NCBI RefSeq assembly: GCF_012935715.1
Contig: NZ_CP052860.1
Span: forward strand, 2,728,001-2,792,000
Length of the DNA stretch: 64,000 nt
Direction: 5' to 3'
DNA from: Pseudomonas sp. ADAK13
Lineage (GTDB): Bacteria; Pseudomonadota; Gammaproteobacteria; Pseudomonadales; Pseudomonadaceae
Shown here one piece after another: positions 39,702 through 48,068 of the stretch. Within the stretch, counting starts at the first letter, position 1. Each line of letters opens with the position of its first letter. A model generated the notes under the pieces. The model was given only the letters and a program-made list of their open reading frames with translations, ran no database searches and was not told the origin of the DNA. The translations under genes and the position numbers were made by a program.

Positions 39702-41813
39702 ATGGAATGCGCTCCAATCAAGCCCCGCGATGGTTGTTCAGTGCTTTTGGTGGTCGATGACTATCCCGAAAACCTGATCAGCATGCGTGCGCTATTGCAG
39801 CGTGACGACTGGTGTGTGGTGACGGCGGCATCGGGGGTTGAAGCCCTGGGATTGCTGCTCGAACATGACGTCGACCTGGTGCTGCTGGACGTGATGATGC
39901 CCGGCATGGACGGGTTCGAGGTGGCCCGGCTGATGCGCGGCAGCCAGCGCACGCAAATGACCCCGATCATCTTTCTCAGTGCCCACGCTCAGTCGCCGGC
40001 GGCAATGCTGGAAGGGTACGCCAGTGGCGCCATTGACTATCTGCTCAAACCCTTCGACCCGAATATCCTCAAGCCCAAGGTCCATGCCCTGCTGGAGCAC
40101 CAGCGCAACCGCCGTGCCTTGCAGCGGCTGAGCCATGACCTGGAGTCGGCGCGGGCCTTCAATGCCTCGGTGCTGGACAACGCCGCCGAAGGCATCCTGG
40201 TGGTGGGCGAAGACGGGGTGATCAGCTACGCCAACCCGGCGATTTCGCGGTTGCTGAATGCGCCGGTCGCCGAGATCCAGGGCGCCGAGTTCCTCGGTTT
40301 TTTGCAGAAGCCCCATGTGCCTGGCTGGTCCGACTCTGCCTTGTATGAAGGCTACAAACGTGGCGAAACCTGGCGCCTGCACGATGCAATCCTGCGCACC
40401 GCGCCGGGCCAGCAACTGCCGGTGGCTATGTCGTGCGCGCCGCTGCCGGCCGAGCAGAAAGCCATGGTGGTCACGGTGCTGGACATGTCCGAGGTGCGCC
40501 ACTTGCATCAGCAACTGGAGTTCCAGGCTGTCACCGACCCGCTGACCGGCCTGCTTAACCGGCGCGGGTTTCACCAGTCGGTGGAGAATGTGCTGTTGCG
40601 CAGTGAGCGTAACGAGCAATCGCTGGTGCTGCTGTACCTGGACCTCGACGGGTTCAAGCGGGTGAATGATTCCCTGGGGCACGACGCCGGCGACCGGGTG
40701 CTGCGCTGGGTTTCGGAGCAGTTGAAGGCGTGCCTGCGCTCCTACGACATTCTTGGCCGCATGGGCGGTGACGAATTCACCGCGTTGCTGGAGCTGGAAT
40801 TTCCGGAACAGGCGGCCAAGATTGCGGAAAAACTGATCGAACGGGTGTCGATCTGTCAGCAGGTCGACGGCCTGGACGTGATGCTCGGCGTCAGTATCGG
40901 CATCGCGACCTTCCCGGACTGCGGCTCGGACCTTAACGGCCTGCTGCGCGCGGCGGACGTCGCCATGTACGAAGCCAAGCGCGCCGGGCGTCAGCAGTAC
41001 CGCTACTACGACCAGGAAATGAACGGCCGGGCCCGCTCGCGCCTGATGCTCGAAGACAGCGTGCGCAGCGCCATCGAGAGTAAGGATTTCACCCTGGTGT
41101 ACCAGCCGCAGGTGTCGCTGCACGACGGCCACCTGCGCGGTGTCGAGGCGTTGCTGCGCTGGCAGCATCCGAGCGTCGGCGATGTGCCGCCGGGGCTGTT
41201 CTTGCCGTTGCTGGAAGAGGCACGCCTGATCAGCCAGTTGAGCACCTGGATCTATCAACAGGTGGCCGCCCAGCGGCGGGCCTGGACAGCGGTGCTCAGC
41301 GATGAGTTGGTGCTGAGCGTGAGCTTGAGCAGCAGCCAGTTCAATATGCCGAACCTGGCCAGCCAGCTGCAGCAGGTGCTGGAGCGACATGGGCTGCAAG
41401 GCCGGCAGCTGGAGGTGGAGATCAGTGAGGAAAGCCTGATGCACAACCTGGAAGAGTCCACCAAGCAACTCAAGCTGTTGCGCGGGGCGGGTGTGCGGAT
41501 TGCTCTGGATGATTTCGGCGCAGGCAACTGCTCCCTGGCGCACCTGCGGGACCTGGAATTCGACACCCTCAAGCTCGACCCCAAGCTGGTCGCCCGTGTT
41601 CCGGGTTCATCCCGGGATGCGGCGATGGCCCGGAGCATTATCGAGCTGTGCCGCCATTTCGACCTGCTGGTGATCGCTGAGGGCGTCGAGACTCAGGAGC
41701 AAGTTGAGTGGCTCAAGGCCAACGGCTGCCAGTTCGCCCAGGGGCCGCAGGTAGCGCCGCCATTGATCGCCGATGAAATTGCCGACTGGCACCTGCGCGC
41801 AGCGCCCCACTGA
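39702..41813 (+). CDS. Response regulator with PAS, GGDEF and EAL domains (c-di-GMP enzyme)
   Basis: A 703-residue cytoplasmic protein. Residues 13-130 are a receiver domain with phospho-acceptor Asp63 (LLDVMMPGMD) and Lys116. Residues about 150-265 are PAS-like. The GGDEF domain has an intact active site (GGDEF 355-359) and I-site (RxxD, 346-349), so it should make c-di-GMP with product inhibition. The EAL domain keeps EAL (482-484), DDFG (603-606), LKLD (623-626) and AEGVET (659-664), but the metal-binding Asn of the usual VNLS motif is Ser541 (VSLSSSQF), so phosphodiesterase activity is doubtful. No transmembrane part; no histidine kinase gene is adjacent. Confidence 0.92.
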   Translation: MECAPIKPRDGCSVLLVVDDYPENLISMRALLQRDDWCVVTAASGVEALGLLLEHDVDLVLLDVMMPGMDGFEVARLMRGSQRTQMTPIIFLSAHAQSPAAMLEGYASGAIDYLLKPFDPNILKPKVHALLEHQRNRRALQRLSHDLESARAFNASVLDNAAEGILVVGEDGVISYANPAISRLLNAPVAEIQGAEFLGFLQKPHVPGWSDSALYEGYKRGETWRLHDAILRTAPGQQLPVAMSCAPLPAEQKAMVVTVLDMSEVRHLHQQLEFQAVTDPLTGLLNRRGFHQSVENVLLRSERNEQSLVLLYLDLDGFKRVNDSLGHDAGDRVLRWVSEQLKACLRSYDILGRMGGDEFTALLELEFPEQAAKIAEKLIERVSICQQVDGLDVMLGVSIGIATFPDCGSDLNGLLRAADVAMYEAKRAGRQQYRYYDQEMNGRARSRLMLEDSVRSAIESKDFTLVYQPQVSLHDGHLRGVEALLRWQHPSVGDVPPGLFLPLLEEARLISQLSTWIYQQVAAQRRAWTAVLSDELVLSVSLSSSQFNMPNLASQLQQVLERHGLQGRQLEVEISEESLMHNLEESTKQLKLLRGAGVRIALDDFGAGNCSLAHLRDLEFDTLKLDPKLVARVPGSSRDAAMARSIIELCRHFDLLVIAEGVETQEQVEWLKANGCQFAQGPQVAPPLIADEIADWHLRAAPH

Positions 41814-41856
41814 ATTCGCTACACTGGCGGCCATTCAAATACCCGTTGTTGACCCC

Positions 41857-42357
41857 ATGACCGCGCTGAAATACCTCCAGGCCTACCCCGCAGCATTGCA
41901 GGAGCAAGTGCGCCAGTTGATTGCCAAGGACCAACTGGGCGACTACCTGACCCAGCGTTATCCCGAGCGCCACGGCGTGCAGAGCGACAAAGCCCTGTAC
42001 AGCTACGCCCAGGCCCTGAAGCAGGAGCACCTGCGCAACGCGCCGGCCATCGACAAAGTGTTGTTCGATAACCGCCTGGACCTGACCCACCGCGCTCTTG
42101 GCCTGCACACCACCATCTCCCGGGTGCAGGGGGGCAACCTCAAATCGAAGAAAGAAATCCGCATCGCTTCGCTCTTCAAGGAAGCCGCGCCGGAGTTTCT
42201 GCGCATGATCGTGGTACACGAACTGGCGCACTTCAAGGAATCGGACCACAACAAGGCGTTCTACAAACTCTGTGAGTACATGCTGCCGGGCTACCATCAG
42301 GTGGAATTCGACCTGCGGGTGTACCTGACCTGGCGGGACCTGCAAGGCAAGCCCTAA
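41857..42357 (+). CDS. M48-like / YgjP-type zinc metallopeptidase-domain protein
   Basis: A 166-residue protein with the zinc motif HELAH (121-125) followed by His131 in HFKESDHNKAFYKLCEYMLPGY, the YgjP/DUF45 pattern. Preceding sequence IRIASLFKEAAPEFLRMIVV is the family's helix before the motif. Its role is unknown; no signal peptide, so cytoplasmic. The ATG at 41857 lies 43 bp after the GGDEF/EAL gene. A small HTH gene follows 19 bp later, so these may be one operon. Confidence 0.83.
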   Translation: MTALKYLQAYPAALQEQVRQLIAKDQLGDYLTQRYPERHGVQSDKALYSYAQALKQEHLRNAPAIDKVLFDNRLDLTHRALGLHTTISRVQGGNLKSKKEIRIASLFKEAAPEFLRMIVVHELAHFKESDHNKAFYKLCEYMLPGYHQVEFDLRVYLTWRDLQGKP

Positions 42358-42376
42358 CCTTCAAAGGCGATCGAGC

Positions 42377-42673
42377 ATGGATGTGAGCAAGACCAAAAGC
42401 AGCTTCTACCGGCGCCTCTACGTGGCGTATCTGATCGACAGCCAACGGGCCAGCAGCGTCCCGGCGCTGACCGAGGTCACGGGCATGCCCCGGCGCACTG
42501 CCCAGGACACGATCGCGGCCTTGGCGGACCTGGACATTGTGTGTGAGTTTGAACAGGAAGACGGCGCCCGCAACCATGCCGGGCGCTATCGGATTCGTGA
42601 TTGGGGCGCAATTGATCGGCGCTGGATCGAGGCGAACCTAAGCCAGATCAAGCGCGTACTGGATTATCCCTGA
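42377..42673 (+). CDS. Small winged-helix DNA-binding protein
   Basis: A 98-residue protein with no signal peptide. The central region VPALTEVTGMPRRTAQDTIAALADL reads as a helix-turn-helix, followed by a beta wing (CEFEQEDGARNHAGRYRIRDWG). I do not know a named function; the layout resembles small winged-helix proteins conserved in pseudomonads. It is immediately downstream of the metallopeptidase gene and may be co-transcribed. Confidence 0.72.
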   Translation: MDVSKTKSSFYRRLYVAYLIDSQRASSVPALTEVTGMPRRTAQDTIAALADLDIVCEFEQEDGARNHAGRYRIRDWGAIDRRWIEANLSQIKRVLDYP

Positions 42674-42675
42674 CC

Positions 42676-42792
42676 CTGTGGCGAGTGGGCTTGTCCCCCA
42701 TTGGGCTGCGAAGCGGCCCCAAAAAAGCGGGAGCGCTGCGCACTCCAACGGGGGACAAGCCCCCTCACCACAGGACAAGCCCCCTCACCACA
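42676..42792. repeat. Inverted-repeat element with tandem 20-nt end duplication
   Basis: The left arm CTGTGGCGAGTGGGCTTGTC (42676) is mirrored by GACAAGCCCCCTCACCACAG ending at 42773. Inner blocks (GGGCTGCGAAGCGGCCCC, GGGAGCGCTGCGCACTCC) are hairpins too. The 20-nt right end GGACAAGCCCCCTCACCACA occurs twice in tandem (42753-42772 and 42773-42792). The left 46 nt recur inside the gene at 4812. Confidence 0.88.
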
Positions 42793-42804
42793 AAAGCCCA
42801 GTGC

Positions 42805-43257
42805 TCAGGCCCGACGCATACCAATGTGTGGAATATCATCCTCAAGGTATTCCTCGCCCGCCACCACGAACCCATACCGCCCGTAATACCCCTGCAAATG
42901 CGCCTGGGCCGACAGATAGATCGGCACCTCAGGCCAGTGTTTCTCTGCCTGCCTGAGGGCTTCATCCATCATCTGGTGGCCCAACCCGGTGCCCCGTGCG
43001 CCTGGCGCCACGATCACCCGGCCAATCACCACATCGCCGCCCTGTGATTCAGGATCAAGCAGGCGCAGGTAGGCCTGCAATTGACCGTCGTCCCAGGCCA
43101 TCAGGTGATGGGTATCACCGTCCAAGTCCTGGCCATCGATGTCCTGGTATACGCATTTCTGCTCGACAACGAAGACCTCCGAACGCAGGCGCAAGACGGC
43201 GTACAGCTGTTCTTTGCCCAAGTCATTGTGGTGTTTGCAGACCCATTCGACTGTCAT
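42805..43257 (-). CDS. GNAT-family N-acetyltransferase (ElaA-like)
   Basis: A 150-residue acetyltransferase. ElaA features: YAVLRLRSEVFVVEQKCVYQDIDGQDLD in the first third, then VIGRVIVAPGARGTGLGHQMM containing the acetyl-CoA pyrophosphate-binding R/GxxG loop, then YLSAQAHLQGYYGRYGFV. The substrate of ElaA is unknown. It is a single gene. Confidence 0.9.
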   Translation of the reverse strand: MTVEWVCKHHNDLGKEQLYAVLRLRSEVFVVEQKCVYQDIDGQDLDGDTHHLMAWDDGQLQAYLRLLDPESQGGDVVIGRVIVAPGARGTGLGHQMMDEALRQAEKHWPEVPIYLSAQAHLQGYYGRYGFVVAGEEYLEDDIPHIGMRRA

Positions 43258-43478
43258 GGTGTTCTCTCGGCTAATTGTCTGGTCAGGATAGTAAGCGCGC
43301 GGGAGGCGAGTGTCTAAATTGCGGATTTTTTGTGAGTGAGATCAATTTGCCATCATTCTGTGCAGGCGTGGCTGCCGTCTTTGTGTAATCTGCAGTACAG
43401 GCTCATTGATGAGCTACTGTTAAACCCTCGGGTTTGCCCCTGAGGTCAGGCCATAGAACGCCCGCCAAGGACTTGAGC

Positions 43479-44216
43479 ATGCCGCGATTTTCTCGTGCCG
43501 TTGCTTTGATCGGTTTGTTGTTGCTGGCCCAGACGGCGGCGGCAGAGCGTTTGCGCCTGGTGGCGGATGCCTGGCCGCCGTTTACCGACGCCACCCTGAT
43601 CAATGGCGGGTTGGCCACCGATATCGTGACTACCGCCCTGGCCCGTGCCGGCTACGCCAGTCAGTTTGAACAGGTGCCATGGGCCCGGGCGCTGATGGGC
43701 GTGGGTGACGGGCGTTACGATGTGCTGGTCAACGCCTGGTACGACGACGCGCGTACCCAGCTGGGGCAGTTTTCCGGTGAATACCTGCTCAATCGGGTGT
43801 TGTTTCTAAAGCGGCGTGACGATCCCATCGAGTTCCAGAACCTGCAACAACTTCACGACTATCCCATCGCTGTGGTGCGCGGGTATGCCTATTCGGCCGC
43901 GTTCGACGCCGATCCGCAGTTGCAGAAAGTCCCTGTGCATAGCTTTGCCATGGCGGTGCGTATGCTGGCGGCGCAGCGGGTGCGGCTGACGGTGGAGGAT
44001 GAATTTGTCGCCCGTTACTACCTGGCCCGGGAGTCCGCCACCGTACGCAACGCGGTGGAGTTTTTGCCGGTGCCGCTGAGCGAAAACAGCCTGCACATTC
44101 TGGTCAGCCTGAAAAACCCGCAACACGAGCAGATCGTCGCAGGGTTTGATCGGGAGATCGCGAAAATGAAAGCGGATGGCAGTTATGCACGGTTGATGAA
44201 GCAGCACGGGATGTAG
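43479..44216 (+). CDS. Family-3 periplasmic solute-binding protein (orphan)
   Basis: A 245-residue secreted protein. The signal peptide is RAVALIGLLLLAQTAAA, then ERLRLVADAWPPFTD, the SBP_bac_3 first strand; GDGRYDVLVNAWYDDART and DYPIAVVRGYAYSAAFD follow. It has no transporter genes beside it. The start at 43479 gives a proper signal peptide; the frame extends upstream to 43434 without a family match. In the 221-bp gap upstream, AAACCC-TC-GGGTTT at about 43423-43436 could form a small hairpin. Confidence 0.82.
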   Translation: MPRFSRAVALIGLLLLAQTAAAERLRLVADAWPPFTDATLINGGLATDIVTTALARAGYASQFEQVPWARALMGVGDGRYDVLVNAWYDDARTQLGQFSGEYLLNRVLFLKRRDDPIEFQNLQQLHDYPIAVVRGYAYSAAFDADPQLQKVPVHSFAMAVRMLAAQRVRLTVEDEFVARYYLARESATVRNAVEFLPVPLSENSLHILVSLKNPQHEQIVAGFDREIAKMKADGSYARLMKQHGM

Positions 44217-44230
44217 TGTTTTGGAGGGCC

Positions 44231-44303
44231 CCATCGCGGGCAAGCCCGGCTCCCACAGGAGTACTCGGTCAACTGTGGGAGCCGGGCTTGCCCGCGATAG
44301 CGG
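44231..44303. repeat. Paired inverted REP element (GTGGGAGC type)
   Basis: CCATCGCGGGCAAGCCCGGC...CCCACAG and CTGTGGGAGCCGGGCTTGCC...GCGATAGCGG face each other with a short spacer between the convergent ends of the binding protein and the YccS-like gene; the right end touches the stop codon of the latter. Confidence 0.88.
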
Positions 44304-44304
44304 T

Positions 44305-46488
44305 TTAATCCGCGCCGGTATCTTTGATCAAGTGGGCTGCCAAGGTGCGCAACGGCCCCAATTGCCGGCAGATCAGCGCCAACTGCGTCTGCACCAGCCG
44401 CTGTCCCTCGTCGATCTCATCCGGCATCTGCTCCAGATCCACCGCCAACGCTTCTTCCGCATCACTCTGGATCGCGATCGGCTGCTTGTTGGCCAGCCCC
44501 GTGGCGATCTCGTCAATGCTCGCCGCCAGCGTCTTCCCGGCGCCGTCGATCAGGTGCTCGCGAACTTCGGCCGGCAGTTGGGTTTCACGGTGTGCACCGA
44601 GGCCCGAGAGGTAGCTGAGCAGGGTGTGGGACAGCACCAGGAACCTGAACCCCACATCCGCTTCCTTACGGAAATGCCCCGGTTCCATCAGCATGTTGGC
44701 CAGGGTGGTGGACAGCGCCGCGTCGGCGTTGTGGGCGTTGCGCCGGGCCAGGCGGTAAGCCAGGTCGTCGCTTTTGCCGGCGGCGTATTGCTGCATGATC
44801 TGGCGCAGGTAGATGCTGTTGCAGGTCAGGGTGTTGGCCAGCACCTTGTTCAGGCGTCGGCCCTGCCAGTCCGGCAGGAACAGGAACACCGCCAGCCCGG
44901 CGATCAGGCTGCCAAGCAACGTATCGAACAAGCGCGGCAGGAACAGCCCGTAGCCGTCGCCCACCTGGTTGAAGCAGAACAGCACCATCAGCGTGATCGC
45001 CGCGGTCGCCAGGGTGTAGCGGGTGGTGCGGTTGATAAAGAACACCAGGCCGGCGGCGATGGCGAACATCGACTGGATCAGCGGGTTGGGGAACAGGTCG
45101 AACAGCGCCCAGGCGATGGTCAGGCCGATGGCGGTGCCGATGATCCGCTGGCCCAGCTTGCGACGGGTGGCGCCGTAGTTCGGCTGGCACACGAACAAGG
45201 TGGTGAGGATGATCCAGTAGCCCTGGGACGGGTGAATCAAGTGCACCATCCAGTAGCCGATACTCAGCGCCAGGGGCAGGCGCAGGGCGTGGCGGAACAG
45301 CAAGGACGTCGGCGTCAGCTGTGTGCGCAGGCGTGTCCACATTTCCTTGAGGTTGCGCGGTGCACGGTCCAGCAGGCTGCTGTCGGTGGCATCCGCCAGG
45401 CTGTCGGGGTTGGCGGCGTCGCCCAGCAGGCGGTCCAGGGTCGACAGGTTGGCCGCCAGGGCGCGCAGGGAGCGCAGCAGGCCGCGCCAGGCCGGGTTGC
45501 TCTGGATGCGCAGGTGTTCCAGGGAGGCATTCAGGTCGCCCAGGGCTTCGGCGAAGCTGTCGTCATAGACGAAGGGCTGGCGCATCTGGATCGATTCGGC
45601 GAGGGTCTGGCAGGCCTTGCCTTGCTGGCGCAGCAGGCGCTGGCAGCGGAACAGCACGTCGCTGTGGAAGAAGGCTTCGGCGAGGGCGTTGTAAGGGTAA
45701 TGCGAGGAACTGGCCCGTTCGTGGATGTCTTGGGCCAGGAAGTACAGCTTGAGGTAGCGGCTGACCTTGGAGCCCGGGCGACCGTTGCCGACCCGGTGCA
45801 GGATGATTTCCTTGGCGGCATTCAGCGCCGCCACCACCCGGCCATTTTGCTGCGCCAGTTCCAGGCGCCGTGCTTCCACATCCAGCTGGCGGATCGGCTC
45901 GAACAGCGACGACTTGAGCTTGAGGTAGCGCCCCAGCTCGCGAAACAGCCGAGCCAGGCTCTGCTGCACCGGCTGGTTGGAAAACAGCACCTGCCACAAC
46001 ACCGACAGCACGCCGTACCACGCGGCACCGGCCACCAGCAGCAAGGGCTCATGCCAGAAGTCAGTGACCGCGCCACCGCGCTGGTCCACGCCGATCATGG
46101 TGTAGACCGAGAGAATCAGGGTGGCCGACGCAATGGCCCCATAACGCTCGCCCAACGCACCGAGCATGGTCAGGCCGAAGCTTGAGAGCGCCAGGAAAAT
46201 CGCGAAGATCCAGGGATAGGGAAACAGCAGTTCGACGGAGAGTGCGGCGGTGCTGAAGCACACCAGTGTCACGGCGAGGGCGTTGAGCCGGCCTTGCCAG
46301 TTGTCATCGGTCTCGGCCAGGGCGCTCGCGATAATTCCAAGGAACAACGGGATCAGCAGCGCCATTTCATTTTGGTACCAGCACAGCGCCATGCTGCCGG
46401 TCAGGGCGATGAATACCCGTACGCTGTAACTGAACTTGTCCAGTGCCCAAAGGCGCCGCATGGACTGCTTGAAGGAGGTCGATGACAT
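44305..46488 (-). CDS. YccS/YhfK-family inner-membrane protein (FUSC superfamily)
   Basis: A 727-residue protein with two clusters of about six membrane helices (residues about 20-170 and 395-520) and cytoplasmic helical domains after each. The FUSC signatures are in the second cluster: HPSQGYWIILTTLFVCQPNYGATRRKLGQRIIGTAIGL. The family includes AaeB-type aromatic acid exporters, but YccS itself has no proven substrate. The protein has the usual YccS length. It is a single gene; the first ATG gives the standard N terminus. Confidence 0.88.
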   Translation of the reverse strand: MSSTSFKQSMRRLWALDKFSYSVRVFIALTGSMALCWYQNEMALLIPLFLGIIASALAETDDNWQGRLNALAVTLVCFSTAALSVELLFPYPWIFAIFLALSSFGLTMLGALGERYGAIASATLILSVYTMIGVDQRGGAVTDFWHEPLLLVAGAAWYGVLSVLWQVLFSNQPVQQSLARLFRELGRYLKLKSSLFEPIRQLDVEARRLELAQQNGRVVAALNAAKEIILHRVGNGRPGSKVSRYLKLYFLAQDIHERASSSHYPYNALAEAFFHSDVLFRCQRLLRQQGKACQTLAESIQMRQPFVYDDSFAEALGDLNASLEHLRIQSNPAWRGLLRSLRALAANLSTLDRLLGDAANPDSLADATDSSLLDRAPRNLKEMWTRLRTQLTPTSLLFRHALRLPLALSIGYWMVHLIHPSQGYWIILTTLFVCQPNYGATRRKLGQRIIGTAIGLTIAWALFDLFPNPLIQSMFAIAAGLVFFINRTTRYTLATAAITLMVLFCFNQVGDGYGLFLPRLFDTLLGSLIAGLAVFLFLPDWQGRRLNKVLANTLTCNSIYLRQIMQQYAAGKSDDLAYRLARRNAHNADAALSTTLANMLMEPGHFRKEADVGFRFLVLSHTLLSYLSGLGAHRETQLPAEVREHLIDGAGKTLAASIDEIATGLANKQPIAIQSDAEEALAVDLEQMPDEIDEGQRLVQTQLALICRQLGPLRTLAAHLIKDTGAD

Positions 46489-46613
46489 GAAGTCTGGGGT
46501 CTTCCGGGACGATGCCGCTAAATTGAGCTATCAAGGACGCCACGGCAAGCGTGGCGATCACATCCAACAGCAAAATTTATTAAAGGCATTCTCTCAAGAA
46601 CACCCCAAACCAA

Positions 46614-46703
46614 TGTAGGAGCTGGCTTGCCTGCGATGGCGGTGTGTCAGTCAATCAAGATGTTGAAGGTGCCGGCCTCATCGCAGGCAAGCCAGCTCCC
46701 ACC
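46614..46703. repeat. Paired inverted REP element (mixed GTAGGAGC/GTGGGAGC arms)
   Basis: TGTAGGAGCTGGCTTGCCTG at 46614 faces CGCAGGCAAGCCAGCTCCCA ending at about 46703. The two arms are of different subtypes at the GTAGG/GTGGG position. Confidence 0.85.
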
Positions 46704-46726
46704 GTTTGACCGAGTACATCCCTGAA

Positions 46727-47911
46727 TCAGGCAAATTGAGCGGCTGCATACCCGGAAGCCCACGCCCACTGGAAGTTGAACCCGCCCAGGTGACCGGTCA
46801 CATCCAACACTTCCCCGATGAAGTACAAACCGGGGCTTTTCAGGGACTCCATGGTCTTGGACGAGACTTCCCGCGTGTCTACCCCACCCAGGGTAACCTC
46901 GGCGGTGCGATAGCCTTCAGTGCCCGCCGGTACCAGCTGCCAGCTCCCCAGTTTGCCGGCGATGTCGGCAATCTCGGCGTGGGTGTACTGCTTCATCGGC
47001 TTGGAAACGAACCAGGTTTCGGCCAGCAGGTTGGCCATCTTCTTGGTGAAGATCTCACCCAGCAGGGTTTTCAACTCGCTGTTCGGGCGCTCAACCTGTT
47101 GCTCCTGCAGCCAGGCGTGGGCGTCGTGGTCGGGCAGCAGGTTGATTTCCACGGTGTCGCCGGGTTCCCAGTACGAGGAAATCTGCAGGATCGCCGGCCC
47201 GCTCAGGCCGCGGTGGGTAAACAGGATGTTCTCGCGAAAGCTCTGGTCATTGCAGCTCACCAGGCAATCCACGGAAGTACCGGACAGCTCGCCGCACAAC
47301 TCCTTGAGCTGGTCGGTGATAGTGAACGGTACCAGCCCGGCGCGGGTTGGCAGCAGTTCATGGCCGAACTGCCTGGCCACCTGGTAACCAAAACCGGTGG
47401 CGCCCAGGGTCGGAATCGACAGCCCGCCGGTGGCGATCACCAACGACTCGCAACGCAGCTCACCGAGGGTGGTTTGCAACTGATAGCCGCTGTCGACCTT
47501 GGCAATTTCCTGCACCGAGGTGTCCAGGTGCATGCTCACGCCCACCTGGATGCACTCATCCAGCAGCATCCCGAGGATGTCGCTGGACTTGTTGTCGCAA
47601 AACAGTTGGCCGAGTTTTTTCTCGTGGTACGGCACGCCGTGCTTGGCCACCAGCCCGATGAAATCCCACTGGGTGTAGCGGGCCAGGGCGGACTTGCAGA
47701 AGTGCGCATTGTGGGACAGGAAGTTGGCCGGCTCGGTGTACATATTGGTGAAATTGCAGCGGCCACCGCCGGACATCAGGATCTTTTTGCCGGCCTTGTT
47801 CGCGTGGTCGATCAACATCACCTTGCGCCCACGCCCGGCGGCGGTCAGCGCACACATCAAGCCTGCGGCGCCGGCGCCAATGATCACAACTTCGGTCGAG
47901 CGCACAGCCAT
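46727..47911 (-). CDS. HI0933/YhiN-family FAD-dependent oxidoreductase
   Basis: A 394-residue flavoprotein. The N-terminal FAD site EVVIIGAGAAGLMCALTAAGRG (7-28) and the family signature AGKKILMSGGGRCNFTN (about 40-56) are clear, with the C-terminal GGVDTREVSSKTMESLKSPGLYFIGEVLDVTGHLGGFN second FAD motif (split here in description only). This is the HI0933/YhiN (BaiN-like) family, whose physiological role is unknown. Single gene with REP pairs on both sides. Confidence 0.9.
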   Translation of the reverse strand: MAVRSTEVVIIGAGAAGLMCALTAAGRGRKVMLIDHANKAGKKILMSGGGRCNFTNMYTEPANFLSHNAHFCKSALARYTQWDFIGLVAKHGVPYHEKKLGQLFCDNKSSDILGMLLDECIQVGVSMHLDTSVQEIAKVDSGYQLQTTLGELRCESLVIATGGLSIPTLGATGFGYQVARQFGHELLPTRAGLVPFTITDQLKELCGELSGTSVDCLVSCNDQSFRENILFTHRGLSGPAILQISSYWEPGDTVEINLLPDHDAHAWLQEQQVERPNSELKTLLGEIFTKKMANLLAETWFVSKPMKQYTHAEIADIAGKLGSWQLVPAGTEGYRTAEVTLGGVDTREVSSKTMESLKSPGLYFIGEVLDVTGHLGGFNFQWAWASGYAAAQFA

Positions 47912-47947
47912 GTCCTCACAAAAATATTGATCTGAAATGCAATCAAA

Positions 47948-48034
47948 TGTGGGAGCTGGCTTGCCTGCGATGCAGCCGACTCAGTCTGTCTGTCAGATCG
48001 AGTTGATGCTATCGCAGGCAAGCCAGCTCCCACA
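47948..48034. repeat. Paired inverted REP element (GTGGGAGC type)
   Basis: TGTGGGAGCTGGCTTGCCTG at 47948 and its complement ending CTCCCACA at 48034, with about 40 nt between. It lies between the flavoprotein gene start and the dbpA stop. Confidence 0.9.
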
Positions 48035-48068
48035 TTGATTCGGTTCCTTCAACAGGAACGCGGTGTTT

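Noticed and set aside
42678..43047. Short open frames reading through the inverted-repeat element at 42676
   Set aside because: They are translations of the repeat and of the opposite strand of the GNAT gene, with no start signal of their own. The same repeat in the gene at 4812 is different because it is in frame with a well-marked gene.
44221..46185. Very long plus-strand open frame opposite the YccS-like gene (also similar ones opposite tkt, ahcY and betT)
   Set aside because: These follow from high-GC codon use of the real gene; their products are Gln/Gly/Arg/His-rich with no recognisable domain.
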